DNA from: Corynebacterium sp. SCR221107
Lineage (GTDB): Bacteria > Actinomycetota > Actinomycetes > Mycobacteriales > Mycobacteriaceae
Reading direction: 5' to 3'
NCBI RefSeq assembly: GCF_027886475.1
Contig: NZ_CP115670.1
Coordinates: 434,001 to 498,000, forward strand
Length of the DNA: 64,000 nt
Part shown: positions 1 through 10,341 of the stretch, piece by piece
How positions within the stretch are numbered: the stretch's first letter is position 1
Layout: every line of letters begins with the position of its first letter
Notes under the pieces: generated by a model
The model's input: only the letters and a program-made list of their open reading frames with translations
Database searches by the model: none
Told to the model about the DNA's origin: nothing
Translations under genes and position numbers: made by a program

Positions 1-3000
1 ACCATCTACGAGGAGCTCGTCGACCGCTACGAGGATTACTTCACCGGCGGCATGGGTGCTGAGGCTATTCAGACCCTGATTCGCAACTTCGACCTCGACG
101 CCGAGGCCGAGGAGCTGCGCCAGATCATCAACGAGGGCAAGGGCCAGAAGAAGATGCGTGCCCTCAAGCGCCTGAAGGTCGTCGCGGCCTTCCAGCGCTC
201 GGGTAACGATCCGGCCGGCATGGTGCTCGACTGCATCCCGGTGATCCCGCCGGAGCTGCGCCCGATGGTTCAGCTCGACGGTGGCCGCTTCGCCACCTCC
301 GACCTGAACGATCTCTACCGTCGCGTGATCAACCGCAACAACCGCCTCAAGCGCATGATCGATCTCGGCGCGCCCGAGATCATCGTCAACAACGAGAAGC
401 GCATGCTGCAGGAGTCCGTCGACGCGCTGTTCGACAACGGCCGTCGCGGCCGCCCGGTCACCGGTCCTGGCAACCGTCCGCTGAAGTCCCTGAGCGACCT
501 GCTCAAGGGTAAGCAGGGTCGTTTCCGCCAGAACCTGCTGGGTAAGCGCGTGGACTACTCCGGCCGTTCGGTTATTATCGTCGGCCCCCAGCTCAAGCTG
601 CACGAGTGCGGTCTGCCGAAGCTCATGGCGCTCGAGCTGTTCAAGCCGTTCGTCATGAAGCGCCTGGTCGAGCACGACTACGCGCAGAACATCAAGTCCG
701 CCAAGCGCATGGTCGAGCGTCAGCGCCCCGAGGTGTGGGACGTGCTCGAAGAGGCCATCGCCGAGCACCCGGTGATGCTCAACCGTGCACCTACCCTGCA
801 CCGCCTGGGTATTCAGGCCTTCGAGCCGAAGCTCATCGAGGGCAAGGCAATTCAGCTGCACCCGCTGGCGTGTGAGGCCTTCAACGCCGACTTCGACGGT
901 GACCAGATGGCAGTCCACCTGCCGCTGTCCGCCGAGGCGCAGGCCGAGGCTCGCATCCTCATGCTGGCGTCGAACAACATTCTTTCGCCTGCATCCGGCA
1001 AGCCGCTGGCCATGCCGCGTCTGGACATGGTCACCGGCCTGTACTACCTGACCATGGACAAGCGCGCCGACGAGTTCGGTGGCCAGGGTGCCTACACCCC
1101 GGCCGACGAGAACGGCCCGGCACGGGGCGTCTACTCCTCCTACGCCGAGGCCATCATGGCCTACGACCGCGGAGTCTTGGGCCTGCAGGCACAGATCAAG
1201 GTGCGCATCTCGCACCTGCGTCCGCCGGCAGACATCGAGGCCGAGCAGTTCCCGGATGGCTGGAAGCAGGGCGAGTCTTGGCTTGCCACCACCTCGCTGG
1301 GTCGCGTGATGTTCAACGAGCTGCTGCCGTGGAACTACCCGTACCTTGAGGGCGTCATGGTCCGTAAGGGCGGCGGCTCCGACAAGATCATGCTCGGCGA
1401 TGTCATTAACGACCTCGCCGCGAAGTACCCGATGATCACCGTCGCTCAGACCATGGACAAGATGAAGGACGCCGGCTTCTACTGGGCAACCCGCTCCGGT
1501 GTGACCATCACCATGTCCGACGTGCTCGTGCTCCCGAACAAGGACGAGATCCTGGAGGATTACGAGCGCGAGGCACGCAAGATCGAGCGCAAGTACTGGG
1601 AGCAGGGTGCTCTTACCGAGCGCGAGCGCTACGACCGCCTGGTTGAGCTGTGGAAGGACGCCACCGACACCGTGGGTAAGGCCGTCGAGGCCCTCTACCC
1701 GGACGACAACCCGATTCCTATGATCGTGAAGTCCGGTGCCGCCGGTAACATGCGTCAGATCTGGACCCTGGCCGGCATGAAGGGCATGGTCGTGAACTCG
1801 AAGGGTGACTACATCACCCGCCCGATCAAGACCTCCTTCCGCGAGGGCCTGTCGGTGCTCGAGTACTTCAACAACTCGCACGGTTCCCGTAAGGGCCTGG
1901 CCGATACCGCTCTGCGTACCGCTGACTCCGGCTACCTGACCCGTCGTCTGGTCGACGTGGCCCAGGACGTCATCGTCCGCGAGGATGACTGCGGCACCCG
2001 CCTGGGCGTCCGCGTGCCGGTCGCCGTCCCGGTCAAGGACGCCGATGGCAACGTCACCGGCTACCGCGCTCACGAGCTGATCGAGACCACCGTGTCCGGC
2101 CGCGTGGCCGCCACGGACGTCAACGTGGGCGAGCAGACCCTGGTTGCTGCTGGCGAGAACCTGACCGACGCGCTCATCGAAAAGCTCGTTGAGGCCGGCG
2201 TTGAGCAGGTCAAGGTCCGCTCCGTGCTGACCTGCCAGACCCCGACCGGTGTCTGCGCGAAATGCTACGGCAAGTCCATGGCCTCCGGCAAGCTCGTCGA
2301 CATCGGCGAGGCTGTCGGCATCGTGGCTGCCCAGTCCATTGGTGAGCCGGGTACCCAGCTGACCATGCGTACGTTCCACCAAGGTGGTGTCGGTGGCGAC
2401 ATCACCGGCGGTCTGCCGCGTGTCCAGGAGCTGTTCGAGGCTCGCGTTCCTAAGAACCGTGCCCCGATCGCCTCTGTCGCCGGTACCGTTCACCTCGACG
2501 ATGAGGGCAACTTCTACACCCTGACCATCACCCCGGACGACGGTTCGGACAACGTGGTTTACGAGAAGCTGTCCAAGCGTCAGGGCCTGGCCACCGTGCG
2601 CGTGCCGATGGAGACCAACCCGGGTGCGTTCATCGAGCGCACCCTGCGCGAGGGCGATCACGTGGGTGTAGGCGACCGCCTCCTGCGCGGACCTGCCGAC
2701 CCGCACGACGTGCTCGAGGTGCTCGGCCGCCGTGGCGTGGAGCAGCACCTGGTCGACGAGGTGCAGGCCGTCTATCGTGCCCAGGGTGTGGCCATCCACG
2801 ACAAGCACATCGAGATCATCATCCGTCAGATGCTGCGTCGCGGTACCGTCATCGAGTCCGGCTCCACTGAGTTCCTTCCCGGTACCCTGGTTGACCTGTC
2901 CGAGGCCAAGGCAGCCAACGCCGAGGCTATCGCCGCCGGCGGCGCTCCCGCCGAGCTTCGCAGCGAGATCATGGGTATCACCAAGGCCTCGCTGGCTACC

Positions 3001-3294
3001 GAGTCCTGGCTGTCGGCGGCCTCCTTCCAGGAGACCACCCGCGTGCTCACCGACGCCGCGATCAACAAGCGCTCCGACAAGCTGATCGGCCTGAAGGAGA
3101 ACGTGATCATCGGTAAGCTGATCCCGGCCGGTACCGGCATTGCCCGTTACCGCAACATCGCTGTCAAGCCGACCGAGGCAGCCCGCAACGCGGCCTACTC
3201 GATCCCGACTTACGGCGATTCCATCTACGGCGACGACGGCTACGGTGAGTTCACCGGCGCCTCCGTCCCGCTGGATGAGGCCTACGACCTCTAA
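1..3294 (+). CDS. rpoC: RNA polymerase beta' subunit, 3' part
   Basis: Encodes the C-terminal ~1,097 residues of the beta' subunit of RNA polymerase. The reading frame is open from base 1, so the true start lies upstream of the window. The sequence contains the catalytic magnesium-binding motif [12 protein letters not shown] (about 895-930), the bridge-helix/trigger-loop region with the [20 protein letters not shown] block (about 2317-2375), and the zinc-binding cysteines in [11 protein letters not shown] (about 2230-2265). All of these are standard for the family and look intact. The gene ends with TAA and is followed after about 20 bases by a strong stem-loop. rpoB would be expected immediately upstream. 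Codon use is the G+C-rich pattern of a highly expressed actinobacterial gene. Confidence 0.98.
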   Translation, partial: TIYEELVDRYEDYFTGGMGAEAIQTLIRNFDLDAEAEELRQIINEGKGQKKMRALKRLKVVAAFQRSGNDPAGMVLDCIPVIPPELRPMVQLDGGRFATSDLNDLYRRVINRNNRLKRMIDLGAPEIIVNNEKRMLQESVDALFDNGRRGRPVTGPGNRPLKSLSDLLKGKQGRFRQNLLGKRVDYSGRSVIIVGPQLKLHECGLPKLMALELFKPFVMKRLVEHDYAQNIKSAKRMVERQRPEVWDVLEEAIAEHPVMLNRAPTLHRLGIQAFEPKLIEGKAIQLHPLACEAFNADFDGDQMAVHLPLSAEAQAEARILMLASNNILSPASGKPLAMPRLDMVTGLYYLTMDKRADEFGGQGAYTPADENGPARGVYSSYAEAIMAYDRGVLGLQAQIKVRISHLRPPADIEAEQFPDGWKQGESWLATTSLGRVMFNELLPWNYPYLEGVMVRKGGGSDKIMLGDVINDLAAKYPMITVAQTMDKMKDAGFYWATRSGVTITMSDVLVLPNKDEILEDYEREARKIERKYWEQGALTERERYDRLVELWKDATDTVGKAVEALYPDDNPIPMIVKSGAAGNMRQIWTLAGMKGMVVNSKGDYITRPIKTSFREGLSVLEYFNNSHGSRKGLADTALRTADSGYLTRRLVDVAQDVIVREDDCGTRLGVRVPVAVPVKDADGNVTGYRAHELIETTVSGRVAATDVNVGEQTLVAAGENLTDALIEKLVEAGVEQVKVRSVLTCQTPTGVCAKCYGKSMASGKLVDIGEAVGIVAAQSIGEPGTQLTMRTFHQGGVGGDITGGLPRVQELFEARVPKNRAPIASVAGTVHLDDEGNFYTLTITPDDGSDNVVYEKLSKRQGLATVRVPMETNPGAFIERTLREGDHVGVGDRLLRGPADPHDVLEVLGRRGVEQHLVDEVQAVYRAQGVAIHDKHIEIIIRQMLRRGTVIESGSTEFLPGTLVDLSEAKAANAEAIAAGGAPAELRSEIMGITKASLATESWLSAASFQETTRVLTDAAINKRSDKLIGLKENVIIGKLIPAGTGIARYRNIAVKPTEAARNAAYSIPTYGDSIYGDDGYGEFTGASVPLDEAYDL

Positions 3295-3313
3295 AGGCCT
3301 AGCAACGGGTTGA

Positions 3314-3369
3314 GACCCTAGGGTTTCCGGTTCCACCACAAGGTGGGGCCTGGGGCCCTAGGGTCTTTT
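3314..3369 (+). terminator. rpoC intrinsic terminator
   Basis: A 10-bp perfect stem (GACCCTAGGG at 3314-3323 with CCCTAGGGTC at 3356-3365) encloses a G+C-rich loop with secondary pairing, and TTTT follows. It lies 20 bases after the rpoC stop, as expected for the end of the rpoBC operon. Confidence 0.8.
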
Positions 3370-3390
3370 GCTGCCGCACCCGTGCGCAGT

Positions 3391-3401
3391 GCTTGCCGAC
3401 G
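3391..3401 (+). repeat. Dispersed motif GCTTGCCGACG (copy 1 of 8)
   Basis: The exact 11-mer GCTTGCCGACG occurs here and at 10204-10214 and 13578-13588 on the + strand, and as its complement at 13422-13432, 22172-22182, 47590-47600, 51248-51258 and 53247-53257. The first five positional copies are intergenic and the last three lie inside genes. Function unknown. Confidence 0.6.
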
Positions 3402-3627
3402 CACCACGGCCGCTTTCCCGCGCCGCCTGCGACCAAGGGGGAGGCGCGCGGAGTCCAAACACCATGAGTTCCATGTAATCCTTACAGTTTGTTCGGGGGC
3501 GCCGAGTGCCGCAATAGCTATCAGCTAGGGGGAGCCTTCGCGGTTCACCGGTAAGTGACAAGCGGGCGGCAACGCGCTGACTAGAGGCCACGCCGGCGGG
3601 TGGTGGTGCTCGATTCCCGCCGCGCGT

Positions 3628-3744
3628 GGGGCTTCACATTTGCGGTCGAAAGGAAATAGTCGAACGGAGTGCCAAAAATACCCAGGGGGGTATAAAAACC
3701 GGCTCTATTCGACCGATTCCTTTCGACCGCAAACTTGAAGCCCC
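3628..3744. repeat. 117-bp element with 37-bp imperfect terminal inverted repeats (MITE-like)
   Basis: The left arm (3628-3664) and the reverse complement of the right arm (3708-3744) agree over nearly their whole length. Both start GGGGCTTCA and share TTTGCGGTCGAAAGGAA. The 43-base spacer codes for nothing recognisable. The shape suits a miniature inverted-repeat element or the relic ends of an insertion sequence. I found no clear target duplication, so a large transcriptional hairpin is the alternative. Confidence 0.5.
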
Positions 3745-3796
3745 GGCCGAGGAGGCCCTTCACGCACAGCCTCGTGCGTGAAGCCTACTTCTTGCC

Positions 3797-3930
3797 CTAG
3801 GGCTCGATCGGGTTGCCCTGTCTGCGGGCACCGGCGGGCACCTGGTCGCCGCGCATGAGCAGCGAACCCGGGCCCACGATGGCGCCGTCGCCGATGAACG
3901 CGGCAGGCGAGGAGACCGAGAGGGGCGCTA
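3797..3930 (-). pseudogene. Remnant of a hexapeptide-repeat acyltransferase C-terminus
   Basis: Read on the reverse strand, about 40 codons ending in TAG at 3797-3799 encode AAFIGDGAIVGPGSLLMRGD followed by QVPAGARRQGNPIEP. This is the pattern of the last coils and tail of left-handed beta-helix (hexapeptide) acyltransferases and related Pls-type proteins. No upstream part of the gene is present in frame. It therefore appears to be a decayed fragment left by deletion or element insertion between rpoC and the VOC gene. The assignment rests on motif recognition only. Confidence 0.5.
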
Positions 3931-4133
3931 AAGCTAGGCAGTGCAGACGTGAACCGCAAGCATGAGGGCAGGCAACGGCTGTGCACGCCCAGCGCCCCAG
4001 GCAGTAGTGTTGGATTCAACCTCCGTGACTGCCATAAGAAAGTCCTTGACTATCAAGTCCCGTTGTATGCGACGGGAAAGGTGCGCCTTCGACCACCCGG
4101 GGCGGGACTAGGACTCGAGAAAGAAAGACCATC

Positions 4134-5012
4134 ATGCAAAAAATCGTCCCCAATATCTGGTGCAACGGTAACGCCCTTGAGGTCGGAGAGTTCTACGCCG
4201 ATACGTTCCCCAAAGCCAAGGTCACCACCATCGTCCGCTATCCCACTGAGGGGTTGCCCGACTTTCAGAAGTCGATGGCCGGCAAACCGCTGACAGTCGA
4301 TGTTGACATCGACGGCTACCGCATGACCTTGGTCAATGGCGACGACCACTTCGCGCCCAACCCCACTATCAGCTTCATGGTCACCAGCCCCAGCGAGGAG
4401 GCAACCTGCGCACTGTGGGATGCACTTGCCGCGGAGGGCGCGGTCATGATGGAGTTTGCCCAGTATCCTTTCAATCCGCTCTACGGCTGGGTGGAGGACC
4501 GCTACGGTGTCAGTTGGCAATTGCTTACCGACGAGGCCGCGACCGTTCCTTACATCTATCCCAACATCATGTTCTGCGGACAAAGCCAGAACCGGGCCAA
4601 GGAAGCCATCGAGACCTATACCAGCATTTTTGATGACTCGGAGATCACCCACCTGGTGACCTACGGGGAGATGGGGACCCCGGCCAACGGGGTGATAACT
4701 CAGGACTCCGTAGTCTTTTCTACATTCACGATCTGCGGGGAGACCGTGGGTGCGATGGACTCGGCGGTGGCGCAAAACTTCGACTTTGACTGTGGCGTGG
4801 CTCTACTTGTCAACGCCCACGGCCAGCAGCAGCTCGACCGCTATTGGGACAGCCTTTCCGCCGTGCCTGAGGCCGAACAGTGCGGCTGGTTGCGCGACAA
4901 GTTCGGTCTTTGGTGGGAGATTGTTCCCGATAACCTCGACGAGCTGATGGCCAAGCCCGGCGCCTATGCAAAGCTCATGGGCATGGGCAAGATCGTCATC
5001 GACGAACTCTAG
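4134..5012 (+). CDS. Tandem VOC-fold protein (PhnB / 3-dmu-9_3-mt type)
   Basis: A 292-residue protein made of two related domains of about 140 residues each. The first begins QKIVPNIWCNGNALEVGEFY and the second PYIYPNIMFCGQSQNRAKEA. Each runs through an F-tt-vvrYpteG-type loop to a conserved domain end of the form YGVSWQLLT or FGLWWEIVP. This is the pattern of the PhnB-like branch of the vicinal-oxygen-chelate (glyoxalase/bleomycin resistance) superfamily, once annotated as 3-demethylubiquinone methyltransferase. The substrate is not predictable from sequence; such proteins are usually soluble and cytoplasmic. The ATG follows a GAGAAAGAAAG purine tract at suitable spacing. It is transcribed alone and converges on the glycosyltransferase remnant downstream. 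Confidence 0.85.
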   Translation: MQKIVPNIWCNGNALEVGEFYADTFPKAKVTTIVRYPTEGLPDFQKSMAGKPLTVDVDIDGYRMTLVNGDDHFAPNPTISFMVTSPSEEATCALWDALAAEGAVMMEFAQYPFNPLYGWVEDRYGVSWQLLTDEAATVPYIYPNIMFCGQSQNRAKEAIETYTSIFDDSEITHLVTYGEMGTPANGVITQDSVVFSTFTICGETVGAMDSAVAQNFDFDCGVALLVNAHGQQQLDRYWDSLSAVPEAEQCGWLRDKFGLWWEIVPDNLDELMAKPGAYAKLMGMGKIVIDEL

Positions 5013-5098
5013 GCGCGTAAACATGCCCGACGCTGTGGCCGGGTCCTAAGGAAGTGCAGAAGCTCCCGGCATGTGCCTTCAGCTTGTGTGCACACAAA

Positions 5099-5145
5099 CT
5101 CCCCGCCACGGAAGCGAATGCGCGAACCACACTCGTGGCGGGGAG
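5099..5145. terminator. Convergent hairpin between VOC gene and glycosyltransferase
   Basis: A 12-bp perfect stem, CTCCCCGCCACG (5099-5110) with CGTGGCGGGGAG (5134-5145), lies between two converging genes. On the minus strand it is followed by GTTTGTG, a weak U-rich tract, so it may serve the reverse gene better. Confidence 0.5.
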
Positions 5146-5238
5146 CCGTCGTGGAAGGGCCTAAGGACCGGGAGTGCTCTTCTTTCAGGTCCATGGACAA
5201 AGCCGCCCTGGTGAAGCAGTGAACTAAAGGAACTTCGC

Positions 5239-7534
5239 TTAAGCCGCTGTACACACATACAGGCTACTGCTGCCCGAATCGCTTGCCACCTGGCAGTTTT
5301 CCTGTACCCACGAAGTGATTTCGCTGTCCGCGGAGGTGCCGTCCGAGCCGGTAATCGAGGTGGCGCTGCGGCCGCCACCGCCGAGGTAGATGTAGTAGAC
5401 CTCACCGTTGTTGATCAGTTCTTTGAGTTCATCGGGGGTGAGGTTGTTGATGCTTCCGGAATAGCCGCCGGCGAAGATGACCTTGCCGCCGTTGGTGATG
5501 AACTCGGAGGCCGCGGAGTACCCGGTCACCACGACATCGTAGGTGGAACCTGGGTTGTTGGCGCGGATGTAGTCCACAACGCTGCTGGCATCAAAGCTTG
5601 TGCCGCTACCCGAGCCACCCTGTGAGCCGAATCCGGGGGTGCTTGGGGTTCCATTGCCAGTCGGCGGAGTCATGGCTCCATTTCCACGGGTGCGACCGGA
5701 GCCATTCGCGCCGGCGGGACCGGCACCGCTAGCGGTGGCATCTGAGCTGTTGGCGGTGCCAGTGGCCGTATTGGCGGTGTCCCCGGTGCTCTCGCTGTTG
5801 AAGGAGACATTGCTGGTCGCAGAGCTTCCATCCGTGGGCGCCTGCTTCAACGATGGTGCCGTGCCATCGGAATTGTCGGAAGACGTGCTACCGCCACCGC
5901 TAGGTGCACTTGGCCTGCCACCACTGGAGGAGCCGCCACCCATCGAGCTCACCGGCCCGGCGGCCGGGCCGTGGGCGCTGCCGGCGTAGTCGGCGCTGAT
6001 GGTGGATGCCGACTACATGGTTGGGGTGGCAAGTGCTGCGACGGTAAGCAGCGCTGCGGCGATGGGTGTTGCCAAGCGGAGGCGTCGGGAAGCAAACAGG
6101 GCGACGAGGCCGATGCCGGCTGCAACTACCACGACCACGGTGGTCTGGTAGAAGTTATCGAACTGCCCCATGAGGTAGCAGGCCCACCCAACGGTTGCGG
6201 CCACGATAGCTAACACCCAGAGTTTGTTGTGGCGCCAGGCCACCACCGCGCCGACGGCGGCCAGCATAACCACGGCCGGGGCGAAGGCGATGACATAGTA
6301 GGAATGCATGACCTTGCCCACGGAAAACCCCACGAAGAAGGTTCCGAACCAGGCCCCGGTCATCACGCTGGCAGCGCGCAGCAGATCCGTGCGCGGGGCC
6401 TTGCGGGTGTACCACAGGGCGACGATGAGCCCCACCGCGGCGGCAACGTAGAACCAACCCGCCTGAGTGGCAACGTTCGCGCCGAACAAGTAGGACCAGG
6501 AATTACCCCCGCTGCTGTCGGATTCCTCGTAGCGGCCCGACAGGTTGTAGTCGAAGACCATGGCCCATGCGGAATTGTTGGCCGAGCCATCGATCCACGG
6601 GCGCGCATCGGCCGGGGTGACGGTTGCAAGCACCAGCCACCGCAGGGAGAACACCGCCGTACTGATACCGGCGACGAGCACATGCCAGACGCGGCGGGCA
6701 ACCCCGCCGGGGGCAAAGATCAGGTAGGCAAGCGCGAGCGCGGGCACAATGCCCCAGGCCTCAGCCATCTTGGCTTGGAAGGCCCACCCGACGAAGAAGC
6801 CGGTCAGCGCCAGCCACTGCCACGAGCCCTGCTCCATCGCACGGGTCCAGGCGTAGGCGGCCAGGCTCAAGGTGAGCATGAGAAAGGTGTCGGAAATCTC
6901 CGCGTGGGCCAAGGCCGCGACGATCGGGGTGGTGGCAAGGCCCGCGGCGGCGAGCAAACCAGCCACGTTGCCACATCCGGCACCGTAGCTGTGGCGCACC
7001 CAGCGGCGCACCGTGAAAAACACTACGACGACGGCCAGCAGCGACTCAACCAGCTGTGGGCCCAGCAGCGCGAGGTCATTAAATCCAAACAGTCGCACCG
7101 ACAGCGCCTGAATCCACAAGGCGCCCGGGAGCTTGTCCACGGTGATCGAGCCGCCGTCGACTGAACCCCACAGGAAAAAAACTCCAGTCCTTCGACATGG
7201 AATACACGGCGGCGGAGTAGTAGTCGTGCACGAGGCCGAGTTTGATGCCGAGGGCATACATCGCCCCGGCGACCACCACGCTTATGGCGAGAGCGCCATA
7301 AGCGATGCCGTCGGCGCGGTGTGTTCCTTGTGCCAGCGTGGTCTGCTTTCCGACGTCCACAGTGCCTGCTGCATTCGTCACGGCTGTATCGCTGGCCAGG
7401 ATTCCAGAACCGGAAGAGGAAAGAACAAAGGAAGCTTCATTGCCGCCTTGTGGGATGGCATCAGCGCCGGGGATGGGAGCATTGCCGGCCTTGGCTCTCG
7501 TCCTGCGCAGCGTGTTGAAAAAGTCGACCTGCAT
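5239..7534 (-). pseudogene. GT39/ArnT-like membrane glycosyltransferase, broken by frameshift and amber codon
   Basis: The intact product would be a polytopic glycosyltransferase of the protein-mannosyltransferase/ArnT-like class with a Gly/Ser-rich exported C-terminal domain, common in corynebacteria. These enzymes use polyprenyl-phosphate sugars outside the membrane. Three pieces join end to end. Residues from 7534 to about 7175 give the N-terminus, with HDYYSAAVYSMSKDWSFF. A run of seven A on the + strand (7175-7181) shifts the frame; with six, the next piece would follow directly as LWGSVDGGSITVDKLPGALW. That piece carries the multi-helix body to 6016. A TAG at 6013-6015 then interrupts the same frame before SASTISADYAGSA and the extracytoplasmic domain ending at 5239. 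In relatives I recall a tryptophan at the position of this stop, which would be a TGG to TAG change. Two independent lesions argue for a true pseudogene, although the homopolymer could be phase-variable or a sequencing error. Confidence 0.8.
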
Positions 7535-7654
7535 AGGCTGAAACTTTAGGAATAAAGTTTTCTAAAGTTCTGAGAGGAAGACTCTCCCAACCTACGAGAT
7601 ACGTGTGTGTTGGCTTGGAGGCACACAGGCTTTGTCCACACAAGCGTGCCGGTA

Positions 7655-8347
7655 CTAGGTCACCGGCGTGGCTGGCGCTGCTTGGACGTAGCGGCCGTCG
7701 GCGCCCACGCCATGGGCGGTCTGTACGACCAGCTCATGGCCCAATTGTGCGACGGCAGCGTCAAGTTCACCGAGGTGATCGGCGACAACCGATTCTGGCC
7801 AGATTGTGGTGCGCACCTGCATCGCCACGCCAGCGTCGGAAAGCAAGCGCAGGCTTTCCCAATTGCCGATGGCCTGCGTCGGGGTGCCACCGGTGACGTG
7901 GGCGAAGTCGCGAGGCAGCGCCTTGATGTCGAATCCGACCCAGTCCGGGGTTGTTTCAGGACTGGCAAGCAGTCGCTCGATGCGCGCCGGGAGGTACCCG
8001 CACGTGTGCAGGCCGACGGGGAAGCCACGCTGATGAACGCCTGCGATGGCCTCAGCCAGACCGCGCTGTGCTGTGGGCTCGCCGCCGGAGATAACCAAGC
8101 CGTCTAGCAGACCCCGGCGCTGCTCGAGCAGGGAGAAGACCTCAGGAAGATCAACCTGGCCGGGCGAGAACGGCTGGAGCTGGGAATTGTGGCAGTAGCG
8201 GCAGGCTAGCGGGCACCCTTGCGTGAAGACCGTGGCGGTCAGCCTGCCCGGCCAATCCGTGGCGGAAAAGGGGATTAGCCCCGCGATCGCGAGGGGTGGT
8301 TGCCTCCCGTGCAGGGTCTCGGAGGCAGGGCTCGATGTGCTTTCCAT
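7655..8347 (-). CDS. nrdG: Anaerobic ribonucleotide reductase activating protein (radical SAM)
   Basis: A 230-residue radical-SAM enzyme that installs the glycyl radical on NrdD, using a 4Fe-4S cluster and S-adenosylmethionine. The CxxxCxxC cluster motif is visible as CPLACRYCHN, followed by the GGEP motif in LVISGGEPTAQRG. The closing part is of the NrdG2/PflA-like type. I place the start at the ATG at 8347, 26 bases past the nrdD stop at 8373. The open frame extends upstream into nrdD, but that part has no family similarity. It lies directly downstream of nrdD on the same strand, so the two are almost certainly one operon for anaerobic or microaerobic dNTP synthesis. Confidence 0.92.
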   Translation of the reverse strand: MESTSSPASETLHGRQPPLAIAGLIPFSATDWPGRLTATVFTQGCPLACRYCHNSQLQPFSPGQVDLPEVFSLLEQRRGLLDGLVISGGEPTAQRGLAEAIAGVHQRGFPVGLHTCGYLPARIERLLASPETTPDWVGFDIKALPRDFAHVTGGTPTQAIGNWESLRLLSDAGVAMQVRTTIWPESVVADHLGELDAAVAQLGHELVVQTAHGVGADGRYVQAAPATPVT

Positions 8348-8372
8348 GACCGCGGTTGTTCCCAAAGCGCGC

Positions 8373-10166
8373 TTAACGCAGTGCTGGGACGACGGCGTTT
8401 TCATCGAAGTAGACGCGCTCATGGAATTCCCCCTTCTTGCCGGTGTTGAAGCTGGCTACCGGGCGGAAATAGCCCATGACGCGGGTCCAGACCTCGGTTG
8501 GGGTCCCACACGCCGGGCATTCGGGATGCTCGCCGGAGAGGTAGCCGTGATCGGGGCAGATACTGAAAGTAGGCGTGACGGTGACATAGGGGAGCCGGAA
8601 GTTGCTCAGCGCGCGCCGGATGAGCTCAGCGCAGGCGTGACCATCGCTCATCGCGGCCCCCATATACAGGTGCAGCACGGTGCCGCCGGTGTACTTCGAC
8701 TGCAGGTCCTCCTGCGCCATGAGTGCGGCAAAGGGGTCAGGGGTGTGATCCACGGGCAGCTGCGAGGAGTTGGTGTAATAGGGCTCGTCCTCGCTTCCGG
8801 CATGCAGGATGTCGGGGAAGCGCTTCAGATCCTCCTTGGCCAAACGGTAGGTAGCCCCTTCGGCTGGGGTGGCCTCCAGGTTGTAGAGATGGCCGGTGTC
8901 CTCCTGGGCCTTGACCAGGAGTTCATTAAGGTGGTCGAGCAGTCGTGCGACCTGGGCGTGTCCCTGGGGATCGGTGAGATCATAGGCGCCTCGGGTGAAG
9001 TTGCGGATCATCTCATTACAGCCGTTGACGCCGATGGTGGAGAAGTGATTGTCCAGGCTTGGAAGCCAGCGGGAAGTGTACGGAAACAGCCCTTGATCCA
9101 TGAGCTGGGCGACGAAGCTGCGGCGACGCTCCAGGGTATCCACGCCGATAGCCACCAGCTCGTCGAGGCGGTCGTACAGGCCCTGCTCATCCCCGGCATA
9201 GAGGTAACCCAGGCGGGCGCAGTTAATGGTGACCACCCCGATGGAGCCAGTCAGCTCAGCCGAGCCGAAAAGTCCGTTGCCGCGCTTGAGCAGCTCGCGC
9301 AGATCCAACTGCAGTCGGCAGCACATGGAGCGGATCATGCCTGGGTCGAGGTCGGAGTTGATGAAGTTTTGAAAATACGGCAGGCCGTACTTCGCGGTCA
9401 TGGCGAAAAGGGCTTGCGCGGTGGAGGAGTCCCAGTCGAAGTCTTTGGTGATGTTGTAGGTGGGGATTGGGAAGGTAAAGGGTCGTCCGTTGGCGTCGCC
9501 CTCGCTCATGACCTCGATAAAGGCGCGATTGATCATGTCCATCTCCGGCTGGAGATCGCCATAGCAAAACTCCGCCGGTTGCTCACCGATGAAAGGAACG
9601 CTGTCTGCTAGGTCGGCCGGGCAGGTCCAGTCGAAAGTGAGGTTGGTAAAAGGCGTTTGGGTACCCCAGCGGCTAGGAACGTTGAGGTTGAACACCATCT
9701 CCTGCAGATACTGCTTGACCTCGGGGTAGCTGAGTTTATCCAGGCGGACGAAGGGGGCCATGTAGGTATCAAAGGAGCTAAATGCCTGCGCGCCTGCCCA
9801 TTCGTTTTGCAGGGTGCCTAAGAAATTGACGATTTGCCCGCACGCGGAGGAAAAGTGCTTCGGTGGGGCCGAGGAGATCGCGCCGGGTACGCCGCCGAAG
9901 CCCTCCTCGAGCAACTGGCGCAGCGACCAGCCGGCGCAATAGCCAGACAACATGTCGAGGTCATGGATGTGCATGTCGCCTGCGCGGTGGGCGCGGCCTG
10001 CCTGATCGCTAAAGACCTCGTCCAGCCAATAGTTGGCTACCACCTTGCCGGAAGTGTTGAGAATCATCCCTCCGAGGGAATAGTCCTGGTTGGCGTTGGC
10101 GTTGACGCGCCAATCGCTGCGGTGAACGTATTCGTCGATGGTGGTTGCTACATCGATGCGGCTCAT
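8373..10166 (-). CDS. nrdD: Anaerobic (class III) ribonucleoside-triphosphate reductase
   Basis: A 597-residue glycyl-radical enzyme that reduces ribonucleoside triphosphates without oxygen. Diagnostic features include DMHIHDLDMLSGYCAGWSLR near residue 60, the NCARLGYLYAG active-site region, the C-terminal zinc-type cysteines CPDHGYLSGEHPECPACGT, and the glycyl-radical segment FNTGKKGEF about 20 residues from the C-terminus. The length fits the shorter NrdD subfamily that lacks an obvious N-terminal ATP-cone. nrdG follows immediately. The upstream region carries candidate tandem NrdR boxes and a G+C-rich hairpin leader. Its presence implies that the organism can make dNTPs under anaerobic conditions. 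Confidence 0.95.
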   Translation of the reverse strand: MSRIDVATTIDEYVHRSDWRVNANANQDYSLGGMILNTSGKVVANYWLDEVFSDQAGRAHRAGDMHIHDLDMLSGYCAGWSLRQLLEEGFGGVPGAISSAPPKHFSSACGQIVNFLGTLQNEWAGAQAFSSFDTYMAPFVRLDKLSYPEVKQYLQEMVFNLNVPSRWGTQTPFTNLTFDWTCPADLADSVPFIGEQPAEFCYGDLQPEMDMINRAFIEVMSEGDANGRPFTFPIPTYNITKDFDWDSSTAQALFAMTAKYGLPYFQNFINSDLDPGMIRSMCCRLQLDLRELLKRGNGLFGSAELTGSIGVVTINCARLGYLYAGDEQGLYDRLDELVAIGVDTLERRRSFVAQLMDQGLFPYTSRWLPSLDNHFSTIGVNGCNEMIRNFTRGAYDLTDPQGHAQVARLLDHLNELLVKAQEDTGHLYNLEATPAEGATYRLAKEDLKRFPDILHAGSEDEPYYTNSSQLPVDHTPDPFAALMAQEDLQSKYTGGTVLHLYMGAAMSDGHACAELIRRALSNFRLPYVTVTPTFSICPDHGYLSGEHPECPACGTPTEVWTRVMGYFRPVASFNTGKKGEFHERVYFDENAVVPALR

Positions 10167-10341
10167 GAAAGCTCTCTTCTCCTGTCATGGGTACGGGCGC
10201 ATTGCTTGCCGACGCTGCGTTGGTGCGCTCCATTATCTTGGGCCAACCTTTGATGGAGGTTTTCTTCCACCGTTGGTCTGGCTGACAGGAGTTAGGCTAG
10301 ACCGGCGGGGAGGGAAAGTCAGATTACATAGGTGTGATTTA

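Larger units (their letters stand above)
3370..4133. other. Intergenic region with gene remnant and inverted-repeat element
   Basis: About 760 bases separate the rpoC terminator from the VOC gene. I see no intact gene. It holds a copy of the dispersed GCTTGCCGACG motif (3391-3401), a 37-bp imperfect inverted repeat (3628-3744) and a reverse-strand remnant of a left-handed-helix acyltransferase (3797 to about 3930). The remainder shows no coding signal I can support. Confidence 0.6.

Noticed and set aside
8223..9611. 462-codon forward frame opposite nrdD
   Set aside because: NrdD on the reverse strand is complete with its glycyl-radical motif; this frame is antisense only.
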